Below, in pieces: positions 56,872 to 64,000 of a stretch of DNA of 64,000 nt; positions within the stretch are counted from its first letter, which is position 1, and every line of letters starts with the position of its first letter. The stretch spans positions 186,001 to 250,000 of the forward strand of contig NZ_NFZQ01000001.1 in assembly GCF_002165135.1 (NCBI RefSeq). Direction: 5' to 3'. A program made the position numbers and the translations under genes. The notes beneath the pieces were generated by a model. The model did no database searches. It worked only from the letters and a program-made list of their open reading frames with translations, and was not told where the DNA came from. Source of the stretch: Pseudomonas sp. SID14000. GTDB taxonomy: Bacteria; Pseudomonadota; Gammaproteobacteria; Pseudomonadales; Pseudomonadaceae.

Positions 56872-57741
56872 TCACGGCCTGCTCTTGTCCAGGAAGCGGA
56901 AGAACTCGTTCTTCGGGTCCAGGACCAGCACGTCGCTCTTGCTCGAGAAGCTCTCGCGGTAGGCCAGCAGGCTACGGTAGAACGCATAGAAATCAGCGTC
57001 CTGGGTGTAGGCCTTGGCGTAGATGGCGGCCGCCTGGGCGTCGCCGTCACCGCGTGTTTCCTCTGCTTCGCGATAGGCCTCAGCCAGCAATACGCGGCGC
57101 TGACGGTCGGCATCGGCACGGATACCTTCAGCCAGCTCGTTACCCTTGGCGCGGTGCTCGCGGGCTTCACGCTCACGCTCGGTGCTCATGCGGTCGAACA
57201 CGCTGCGGTTGACTTCCTTCGGCAGGTCGATGGCCTTGACGCGCACGTCGACCACCTCGATACCCAGTTCCTTGGCAGCCATGCGGTTCAGCGATGCAGT
57301 GATGTCAGCCATCAGCGCGTCACGTTCACCGGAAACCACCTCGTGAAGGGTACGTTTACCGAACTGGTCACGCAGGCCGCTTTCCAGACGACGCGACAGA
57401 CGCTCGTCGGCGATCTGCTTCATGCCGGACGTGGCGGTGTAGAAGCGTTCGGCGTCCTTGACGCGCCACTTGGCGTAGGCATCGACCATCACCGCTTTCT
57501 TCTCCAGGGTCAGGAACCGCTGGGTCGGAGCGTCGAGGGTCATCAGGCGGGCGTCGAACTTGCGCACCTGGTTCACGTACGGAATCTTCACGTGCATGCC
57601 CGGCTGGACATCCGCCTGGACCACCTTACCGAAGCGCAGCAGTACCGCACGCTCGGTCTGGGACACAATGTAGAAGCTGTTCCAGGCCACGATGGCCAGG
57701 ACCACGGCGGCGATCAGGGCGATCAGCGATCTATTGCTCAT
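56872..57741 (-). CDS. hflC: HflC, protease modulator
   Basis: The 289-residue protein has one N-terminal TM helix (residues 5-25, SLIALIAAVVLAIVAWNSFY) and an SPFH/prohibitin domain with the typical QTERAVLLRFGK start. With HflK it forms a cage around FtsH and limits its proteolysis. Its start overlaps the hflK stop by one base. The C-terminal part has the long helix EREREAREHRAKGNELAEGI. Confidence 0.96.
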   Translation of the reverse strand: MSNRSLIALIAAVVLAIVAWNSFYIVSQTERAVLLRFGKVVQADVQPGMHVKIPYVNQVRKFDARLMTLDAPTQRFLTLEKKAVMVDAYAKWRVKDAERFYTATSGMKQIADERLSRRLESGLRDQFGKRTLHEVVSGERDALMADITASLNRMAAKELGIEVVDVRVKAIDLPKEVNRSVFDRMSTEREREAREHRAKGNELAEGIRADADRQRRVLLAEAYREAEETRGDGDAQAAAIYAKAYTQDADFYAFYRSLLAYRESFSSKSDVLVLDPKNEFFRFLDKSRP

Positions 57742-58922
57742 CAGCGGCTCTCCCTAGTACGCAGTGGCTGCTGTTGCTGTTGCAGGTCCTGCGCCGCACG
57801 GGCGGCCGCATCGTTGACCGATGGCGACACGCTAGTGGCCGGCGCGGACGGGTTGCGGCTGCCTTCGACCATCTTGTCCAGCGGCAGGTAGAGCAGGTTG
57901 TTCTGCCCGTCCTTGGTTGCCACCATGACCTTGCTCGAATTGCTGTAGACCTCTTGCATGGTCTCCAGATAGAGACGCTGGCGGGTCACGTCAGGTGCCT
58001 TGCGGTACTCGCCGAGCAGCTTGGTGAAGCGGTCGGCCTCACCCTTGGCGCGGGCGATGACTTCGTCGCGGTAACCGTTGGCGTCCTCGATGATGCGCTG
58101 CGCCTGACCACGGGCCTCCGGCACCACGCCATTGGCGTAGGACTCGGCCTGGTTGCGGGCACGCTGCTCATCTTCGCGGGCACGGATCACGTCGTCGAAG
58201 GCTTCCTGCACTTCACGCGGGGCTGCCGCGCTCTGTACGTTGACCTGGGTAACACTGATACCGGTACGGTAGGTGTCAAGGAAACGCTGCAGGCGTTCAC
58301 GGATATCCACGGCCATCTGCTCACGGCCTTCGGTCAACACCTGGTCCATCGAGGTGGAACCCACCACGTGGCGCAGGGCACTTTCGGTCGCGTGCTGCAA
58401 GCTGATCTCAGGCTGGTCGACGTTGAGCACGAAGTCCTGCAGGTTGCTGATCTTGTACTGGACGGTCAGCGGTACCTCGACGATGTTCTCGTCTTCGGTC
58501 AGCATCTGGCCCTGCTTGGTGTAGGCACGCTCGCGCGTGACGTTCTCCATGTACTTGCGATCGATCGGCGGGAAGTAGATGTTCAGGCCGGGACCGACCG
58601 TCTCATAGTACTTGCCAAAGCGCAGCACAACGGCCTGCTCCTGCTCGTCGACCACGTACACGGCGCTGTACAGCCAGATCGCAGCCAGTACCGCCAGGCC
58701 GATGCCCAGCAGACCAAGGCCACCGCCCTTGCCGATATTGCGGTCACCGCCGCCACGTTTCTTGCCGCTGCCGAACATGCCGTTCAGGCTGTCCTGCAAT
58801 TTGCGGAAGGCCTCGTCCAGATCCGGCGGACCTTTCTTGTCACCACCGCCGCCACCACCATTACGGCGGCCGCCCCAGGGATCCTGATTGTTCGAGTTGC
58901 CACCCGGCTCGTTCCAAGCCAT
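57741..58922 (-). CDS. hflK: HflK, protease modulator
   Basis: The 393-residue protein starts with a Gly/Asn-rich cytoplasmic part (MAWNEPGGNSNNQDPWGGRR) including a run of six Gly. A TM helix near 80-100 follows (GLGLLGIGLAVLAAIWLYSA), then an SPFH domain (DEQEQAVVLRFGKYYETVGP) and a Gln-rich tail. It is the partner of HflC. GGAG is 6 nt before the ATG at 58922. Confidence 0.96.
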   Translation of the reverse strand: MAWNEPGGNSNNQDPWGGRRNGGGGGGDKKGPPDLDEAFRKLQDSLNGMFGSGKKRGGGDRNIGKGGGLGLLGIGLAVLAAIWLYSAVYVVDEQEQAVVLRFGKYYETVGPGLNIYFPPIDRKYMENVTRERAYTKQGQMLTEDENIVEVPLTVQYKISNLQDFVLNVDQPEISLQHATESALRHVVGSTSMDQVLTEGREQMAVDIRERLQRFLDTYRTGISVTQVNVQSAAAPREVQEAFDDVIRAREDEQRARNQAESYANGVVPEARGQAQRIIEDANGYRDEVIARAKGEADRFTKLLGEYRKAPDVTRQRLYLETMQEVYSNSSKVMVATKDGQNNLLYLPLDKMVEGSRNPSAPATSVSPSVNDAAARAAQDLQQQQQPLRTRESR

Positions 58923-59018
58923 AGCGCTCTCCATCTGATAAAGCAAAGACGCGCCCACGGCGCGCCGTCCAATGCTACAGAATGCCTGTCACTGCTGCCC
59001 GGCGACGTCGACGAGCAT

Positions 59019-60320
59019 TTATTGCAAAGTGTGTTGCTCGACAAACACTTGCGGCTCCATGCCTTCACGGCTGACCAGGCGATTAAGTTCTACCATGGGC
59101 AGTCGCACGCTCAGCAGGCTGCGCCCTTCTTCATCATGCTCTTCACTCTGCACGGCACCCAGGGCAAAGAATTGCGCGCGCAAGCGGGCAAAACGCTGCT
59201 CCAGACACAGGGTACCGACAAACAGATCATCCCCCAGCAACTCGGCAATCGCCTGGCCGACCAGCTCCAGGCCACGCCCATCGCGTGCCGATACCCAGAC
59301 CCGTTCCGGCTTGCCATCGGCATTGCGCTGGATCTGCGGCTCGACATCTTCGAGCAAGTCGAGTTTGTTATACACCTCGAGGATCGGCAACCCTTCGGCA
59401 CCAATCTCGCCCAACACCGCCAGCACCTGCTCGATCTGCTCCATGCGCTCTGGCTCATGGGCGTCAATCACATGCAGCAACAAGTCGGAGTTGCTCGACT
59501 CTTCGAGCGTAGCCCGAAATGCCTCGACCAGCTTGTGCGGCAAGTGGCGAATGAAGCCCACGGTATCGGCCAGCACGATCGGTCCCAGGTCGTTCAGCTC
59601 GAGCCGGCGCAGGGTCGGGTCAAGGGTGGCGAACAACTGGTCCGCGGCATACACCTCGGATTCGGTCAGGGCGTTGAACAGTGTGGACTTGCCTGCGTTG
59701 GTATAACCCACCAGCGACACCGCCGGGATATCCGCGCGCTTGCGCCCGCGGCGCGCCTGCTCGCGCTGGCTGCGCACCTTCTCCAGCCGTGACTTGATCT
59801 GGCGAATGCGCACCCGCAACAGGCGGCGGTCGGTTTCCAGCTGGGTTTCACCCGGGCCGCGCAGGCCGATACCACCCTTCTGTCGTTCAAGGTGGGTCCA
59901 GCCGCGCACCAGCCGCGTGCTCATGTGCTCGAGCTGGGCCAGTTCGACCTGCAGCTTGCCTTCATGGGTACGCGCCCGTTGAGCGAAGATATCGAGGATC
60001 AGCCCGGTACGGTCGAGCACACGGCACTCGAAAACGCGTTCGAGGTTGCGCTCCTGACTGGGCGTGAGGGTGTGATTGAAAATCACCAGGTCTACCTGTT
60101 CGGCATGGACCAGGTCGTGCAACTCTTCGACCTTGCCACTGCCAATCAGGTATTTGGCGGAAGGCTGATGCCTTGCCACCGTGACCAGCGAGACGATGTC
60201 GGCACCAGCCGACAATGCCAGCTCCTGGAACTCCTGCGGGTCTTCGCGCGCCTCAGGGTTCTGACCTTCCAAGTGAACGAGCAACGCTCGCTCACCACCA
60301 CCGTGGCGCTCAAAGAACAA
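59019..60320 (-). CDS. hflX: GTPase HflX
   Basis: The 433-residue ribosome-associated GTPase has the HflX N-terminal domain (VTVARHQPSAKYLIGSGKVE), a coiled linker with GGIGLRGPGETQLETDRR and the G domain: G1 GYTNAGKST, G3 DTVGF, G4 NKLD. It splits stalled ribosomes, notably in heat shock. The start is TTG at 60320, supported by GGAG 6 nt upstream. It follows hfq by 12 bp. Confidence 0.95.
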   Translation of the reverse strand: MFFERHGGGERALLVHLEGQNPEAREDPQEFQELALSAGADIVSLVTVARHQPSAKYLIGSGKVEELHDLVHAEQVDLVIFNHTLTPSQERNLERVFECRVLDRTGLILDIFAQRARTHEGKLQVELAQLEHMSTRLVRGWTHLERQKGGIGLRGPGETQLETDRRLLRVRIRQIKSRLEKVRSQREQARRGRKRADIPAVSLVGYTNAGKSTLFNALTESEVYAADQLFATLDPTLRRLELNDLGPIVLADTVGFIRHLPHKLVEAFRATLEESSNSDLLLHVIDAHEPERMEQIEQVLAVLGEIGAEGLPILEVYNKLDLLEDVEPQIQRNADGKPERVWVSARDGRGLELVGQAIAELLGDDLFVGTLCLEQRFARLRAQFFALGAVQSEEHDEEGRSLLSVRLPMVELNRLVSREGMEPQVFVEQHTLQ

Positions 60321-60332
60321 TGCAGGCTCCTA

Positions 60333-60593
60333 TCAGGCGTTGCCTGGCTCGCTGTCGCCGTGTTCGGAATCGGACGGGCTTGGCAGGCGAACCGGACGGG
60401 CAGGAACCACGGTCGAAATGGCGTGCTTGTAGACCATTTGGCTGACGGTGTTCTTCAGCAATACAACGAACTGGTCGAACGACTCGATCGAACCCTGCAG
60501 TTTGATGCCGTTGACCAGGTAGATGGATACCGGGACCTTTTCTTTTCTCAAGGTGTTCAAGTAAGGGTCTTGTAGCGAATGCCCTTTTGACAT
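60333..60593 (-). CDS. hfq: RNA chaperone Hfq
   Basis: The 86-residue protein has the Sm1 region ([20 protein letters not shown], with FVVLLK) and Sm2 [10 protein letters not shown], then a short acidic tail, as in pseudomonads. The hexamer joins small RNAs to mRNAs and, with Crc, represses A-rich targets. AGGAG is 8 nt before the ATG at 60593. The 94-bp gap to miaA is A+T-rich and may hold a promoter. Confidence 0.98.
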   Translation of the reverse strand: MSKGHSLQDPYLNTLRKEKVPVSIYLVNGIKLQGSIESFDQFVVLLKNTVSQMVYKHAISTVVPARPVRLPSPSDSEHGDSEPGNA

Positions 60594-60687
60594 ATGCCGC
60601 ACTCCTGTAAGGATAAATAATAGAAAATCAAGAAAATCGATAAATTAGGCCGCCCCTTCGCAAGAATAGACGGCAATCAGCAGGGAC

Positions 60688-61659
60688 TCAGCTCAATATG
60701 GAGATGGCCCCAAGGTATTTCAAGGTGCGGGACAGATTGTCGCAGGCCAGGCTGTCAAGCCAGTGGACTTCAGGCCAGCCACGCAACCATGTGAACTGCC
60801 GCTTGGCCAGCTGTCTGGTGGCAATGATACCGCGTTCACGCATCTCATTCTCAGTCAGCTTGCCGTCGAGGTAGTCCCAGACCTGCCGATACCCCACTGC
60901 CCGTATAGACGGCAGCCCGGCGTGCAAGTCACTTCTGGCTCGCAGCGATCGGACCTCGTCGACGAAGCCCTGTTCCAGCATCTGTGAAAATCGTAACGCA
61001 ATTCGCTGATGCAAAATGTGACGATCTGTAGGAGCAATCGCCAAACTCGCGACAGTATAGGGCAAATGTCCGCCTGCGCCTGCGTCTGCGCCGCGACTTT
61101 CCGCGAATTGACGCTGGCGATGTGCAGTCATGCTCTCGCCACTCACCCGGTACACCTCCAGCGCACGAATCAGCCGCTGCGGGTCGTTTGGGTGAATACG
61201 CGCCGCCGACTCCGGGTCAACCTCGGCCAACTGACGGTGCAACTCGGCCAGGCCCAGCGCCTCAGCCTGGGCTTCGAGCTCGGCACGCACCGCGGCATCG
61301 GCGGCCGGCATGTCGGCCAGGCCATCGATCAACGCCTTGTAATAGAGCATGGTGCCGCCCACCAGCAGCGGGATCTTGCCGCGCGCGGTGATCTCGGCCA
61401 TGGCCTCCAGGGCATCGGCACGGAACTGCGCAGCCGAATAGCTCTCGGCCGGGTCACGAATGTCGATCAGCCGGTGCGGGTGAGCGGCGAGGATTTCCTT
61501 CGACGGCTTGGCCGAACCAATGTCCATGCCTCGGTAGACCAGCGCCGAGTCGACGCTGATCAACTCGCACGGCAGGACCTTGGTCAGTTCGATGGCCAGG
61601 TCGGTCTTGCCGGCCGCCGTCGGGCCCATCAGGAATATTGCAGGGGGCTTGCCGCTCAT
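60688..61659 (-). CDS. miaA: tRNA dimethylallyltransferase MiaA
   Basis: The 323-residue enzyme adds dimethylallyl to A37 of tRNAs reading UNN codons. Visible: P-loop GPTAAGKTD (residues 12-20), [18 protein letters not shown] and [20 protein letters not shown]. The ATG at 61659 lies 1 bp after the mutL stop codon; the ribosome site is weak, implying coupling to mutL. It is followed by hfq. Confidence 0.97.
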   Translation of the reverse strand: MSGKPPAIFLMGPTAAGKTDLAIELTKVLPCELISVDSALVYRGMDIGSAKPSKEILAAHPHRLIDIRDPAESYSAAQFRADALEAMAEITARGKIPLLVGGTMLYYKALIDGLADMPAADAAVRAELEAQAEALGLAELHRQLAEVDPESAARIHPNDPQRLIRALEVYRVSGESMTAHRQRQFAESRGADAGAGGHLPYTVASLAIAPTDRHILHQRIALRFSQMLEQGFVDEVRSLRARSDLHAGLPSIRAVGYRQVWDYLDGKLTENEMRERGIIATRQLAKRQFTWLRGWPEVHWLDSLACDNLSRTLKYLGAISILS

Positions 61660-61660
61660 T

Positions 61661-63559
61661 TCATCGACCGCGCAGGAAGAGTTTGTCCAGGTCGTCCAGG
61701 CCCATCTGGGTCCAGGTGGGGCGACCATGGTTGCACTGGCCGCTGCGCTCGGTGTTTTCCATATCACGCAGCAGGGCGTTCATCTCGGGGATGGCCAGGC
61801 GCCGGTTGGCGCGCACGGCGCCGTGGCAGGCCATGGTGCCGAGCAGCTCGTTGAGGTGCGCCTGGATACGGTCGCTAGTGCCGTATTCCATCAGGTCGGC
61901 GAGCACATCCTGCACCAGTCGGTTGGCCTCGGCCTGCTTGAGCAAAGCCGGAATCTGGCGGATCGCCAGGGTCTCGGGGCCCAGGCGCTGCAGCTCGAAA
62001 CCCAGCCGCTGGAACCACTGCGCGTGCTCTTCGGCGCAGTCTGCTTCGCGCTGGCTCAAGGCCAGGGTTTCGGGCACCAGCAGCGGCTGACCGCTGAGGC
62101 CTTCGCTGGCCATGGCCACCTTCAGGCGCTCGTACATGATCCGTTCATGGGCGGCATGCATGTCTACCAGCACCAGGCCGATGGCGTTCTCGGCCAGGAT
62201 GTAGATGCCCTTGAGCTGCGCCAGCGCGTAGCCCAGCGGGGGAATGTCACCCTGGCTTTCGGGCAGCGCCGTCGCTGGCGCCGTACCTGCCTCCAAAGGC
62301 TTGTAGAACTCGCGATACACCGCCTGTGCTTCGGCCGCCGGCAACGGCTGCGTGGGGCGTGGGGTGTACTGGTACTGGTAACCCGCGCCACTGCCGCCAT
62401 TGGAAAACGACTGCTGCGGGGCACGCGGCTGTTCAAGCACCGGCGAGGCCAGGCGCATTTCGCCCTGAGGGCCGAACTCACCGGCCTGCTGGCCCGTGGG
62501 GCGGACCATCTCGGGGACGGCGGCAGGCGCCGCCAACTGGTCTTCCGGGCGTACATCGGCCAGGGCGCGATGCAGGGTGCCATACAGGAAGTCGTGAACC
62601 GAGCGCCCCTCGCGGAAACGCACTTCGTGCTTGGTCGGGTGCACGTTGACGTCGACGCCGTTGGGCTCCAGCTCCAGGAACAGCACGAAGGTCGGGTGCC
62701 GGCCATTGAACAGCACATCGCGGTAGGCCTGGCGCACGGCATGGGCGACCAGCTTGTCGCGCACCGCACGGCCGTTGACGAAGAAGTACTGCAGGTCTGC
62801 CTGACTGCGCGAGAAGGTTGGCAGGCCGACCCAGCCCCACAGGCGCAGGCCGTTGCGTTCCACGTCGATCGGCAGCGCCTGTTCCATGAAGCCGGGGCCA
62901 CAGATGGCGCCTACCCGCCGCGCACGGGCAGTTTCATCGTGGGCCTCGTGCAGGCTGAGGATGCTCTTGCCGTTGTGGCGCAGATGGAAGCCGACATCGA
63001 AGCGCGCCAGCGCCAGGCGCCGGATCACTTCCTGCAGGTGATCGAATTCGGTTTTCTCGGCCTTGAGGAACTTGCGCCGGGCCGGAGTATTGAAGAACAG
63101 GTCGCGCACTTCCACCGAAGTCCCCACCGGGTGCGCCGCTGGCTGCACCCGCGGGGTCATGTCGCGGCCTTCGGTTTCCACCTGCCAGGCCTCGGTTGCG
63201 CTGGCGGTACGCGAGGTCAGGGTCAGGCGCGCCACCGAGCTGATCGAGGCAAGAGCCTCACCACGGAAGCCCAGGCTCAGTACCCCTTCAAGGTCCTCCA
63301 GCTCGCGGATCTTGCTGGTGGCGTGGCGGGCCAGGGCCAGCGGCAGGTCGTCGGCGGAAATGCCGCTGCCATCATCACGCACTCGCAGCAGCTTGACGCC
63401 GCCCTGCTCCACTTCCACGTCGATACGTCGGGCGCCGGAGTCCAGGCTGTTCTCCAGCAACTCCTTGGCGACAGAAGCCGGCCGCTCGACAACCTCGCCG
63501 GCGGCAATCTGGTTGGCCAGCCGCGGGCTGAGCAGCTGGATGCGCGAACCGCCACTCAT
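61661..63559 (-). CDS. mutL: DNA mismatch repair protein MutL
   Basis: The 632-residue protein has the GHKL ATPase motifs [21 protein letters not shown] and [10 protein letters not shown] in the N-terminal part. A variable linker follows (about 340-430, with a Gln/Pro/Tyr-rich part [13 protein letters not shown]) and then the C-terminal dimerisation domain. It couples MutS mismatch recognition to downstream repair. The C-terminal [15 protein letters not shown] stretch is the part that in endonuclease MutLs is DQHAxxER; this one reads DMHAAHER. It overlaps amiB by 4 bp. Confidence 0.96.
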   Translation of the reverse strand: MSGGSRIQLLSPRLANQIAAGEVVERPASVAKELLENSLDSGARRIDVEVEQGGVKLLRVRDDGSGISADDLPLALARHATSKIRELEDLEGVLSLGFRGEALASISSVARLTLTSRTASATEAWQVETEGRDMTPRVQPAAHPVGTSVEVRDLFFNTPARRKFLKAEKTEFDHLQEVIRRLALARFDVGFHLRHNGKSILSLHEAHDETARARRVGAICGPGFMEQALPIDVERNGLRLWGWVGLPTFSRSQADLQYFFVNGRAVRDKLVAHAVRQAYRDVLFNGRHPTFVLFLELEPNGVDVNVHPTKHEVRFREGRSVHDFLYGTLHRALADVRPEDQLAAPAAVPEMVRPTGQQAGEFGPQGEMRLASPVLEQPRAPQQSFSNGGSGAGYQYQYTPRPTQPLPAAEAQAVYREFYKPLEAGTAPATALPESQGDIPPLGYALAQLKGIYILAENAIGLVLVDMHAAHERIMYERLKVAMASEGLSGQPLLVPETLALSQREADCAEEHAQWFQRLGFELQRLGPETLAIRQIPALLKQAEANRLVQDVLADLMEYGTSDRIQAHLNELLGTMACHGAVRANRRLAIPEMNALLRDMENTERSGQCNHGRPTWTQMGLDDLDKLFLRGR

Positions 63560-64000
63560 TGCGAGGCCAATGTGGTAGCAGGAATGTCGAGGCGCTGGCC
63601 GACCTTCAGCTCATCGGTCTTGAGGCTGTTGGTGCTGCGCAGGCTGGCCGCGCTGACCTGGTAGCGCACGGCGAGCATCGCCAGGGTCTCGCCAGGGCGC
63701 ACCGTGTGCTCACGCGGGCCAGCGGCGATCTTGCCGGTGTCGCGCAGCCAGGCGATGTAGGTGCCAGGCGGCGGGTTCTGCTGGAAGTACTGGCGCACAC
63801 CGGTGTGGATCGAACGGGCCAGGGCCTGCTGATGGCTGGCGGTGGCCAGCTTGGCGGCTTCGTTGTTGTTCGAGATGAACCCGGTTTCAACGAGGATCGA
63901 CGGAATATCAGGCGACTTCAGCACCATGAAGCCGGCCTGCTCCACCCGCTGCTTGTGCAGCGAGGTAATGCGGCCCATGTTGCCCAGCACCTTTTGCCCG
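63556..64000 (-). CDS. amiB: N-acetylmuramoyl-L-alanine amidase AmiB (C-terminal part)
   Basis: The gene runs off the right edge; 148 codons are visible. They cover the end of the Amidase_3 domain ([20 protein letters not shown], with the catalytic Glu in VETGF) and a C-terminal LysM domain ([20 protein letters not shown]). The enzyme cleaves peptidoglycan cross-strands at division. It is upstream of and overlapping mutL, heading the amiB-mutL-miaA-hfq-hflX-hflK-hflC cluster. Confidence 0.95.
   Translation of the reverse strand, partial: GQKVLGNMGRITSLHKQRVEQAGFMVLKSPDIPSILVETGFISNNNEAAKLATASHQQALARSIHTGVRQYFQQNPPPGTYIAWLRDTGKIAAGPREHTVRPGETLAMLAVRYQVSAASLRSTNSLKTDELKVGQRLDIPATTLASQ

Overview
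The window reads as chromosome of a fluorescent Pseudomonas, most likely the P. putida group. Reasons: high G+C, the run amiB-mutL-miaA-hfq-hflX-hflK-hflC with hisZ and purA nearby, azurin, the BraC-type branched-chain amino acid transporter, a split urea ABC transporter locus, and dozens of short P. putida-type REP palindromes (core TTCGCGGGTAAACCCGC plus GCTCCCACAGG) between genes. Coding density is high and nearly all genes are core genes. I see no prophage, integrase, transposase or CRISPR array.

Layout. (1) 1-4.3 kb: copper locus (PCuAC-type chaperone end, Met/His-rich DUF2946 protein, OprC TonB-dependent receptor, PepSY membrane protein). (2) 4.5-12.4 kb: CycA-type amino acid permease, then urtABCDE behind a recognisable sigma-54 promoter, and a GNAT acetyltransferase. 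(3) 12.5-15.2 kb: divergent chaperone block, cbpA-cbpM behind a sigma-32-like promoter facing a YegD-like Hsp70. (4) 15.2-24.3 kb: AI-2E family permease, PsiF, remnants of an AraC regulator and an EamA transporter, a lipase, OsmE-like lipoprotein, AsmA protein, a secreted protein made of seven 15-residue repeats, a FabR-like TetR regulator, an AGE epimerase and an SDR oxidoreductase. (5) 24.3-24.9 kb: a gene-free stretch with a cluster of DnaA-box-like sites. (6) 24.9-30 kb: livK-livH-livM-livG-livF on the minus strand. (7) 30.4-39.3 kb: pncB-nadE, azurin, LOG-family protein, YgiQ radical SAM protein, a repeat-rich gap with small proteins, dnaB. (8) 39.4-45.1 kb: rpsF-rpsR-DUF2232-rplI and rlmB-rnr. 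(9) 45.2-48.5 kb: two tRNA-Leu(CAG) genes, then a ferric-iron-type binding protein and its fused permease without an ATPase. (10) 48.5-53.7 kb: DUF2867 protein, then a low-G+C insert with hcp, a glycine-zipper protein and a small two-helix membrane protein, bracketed by a decayed copy of a chemoreceptor 3' end and the intact chemoreceptor. (11) 54-64 kb: purA, hisZ, hflC, hflK, hflX, hfq, miaA, mutL, amiB (partial).

The most interesting pieces are the orphan Hcp / candidate pore-forming effector / candidate immunity cassette at 49.5-51.4 kb with its chemoreceptor-fragment boundary, and the non-origin DnaA-box cluster at 24.44-24.85 kb. Further points of interest are a roughly 300-bp palindromic element with a second, internally deleted copy, several readable promoters (sigma-54, sigma-32, Anr, tRNA), and two unlisted small ORFs.
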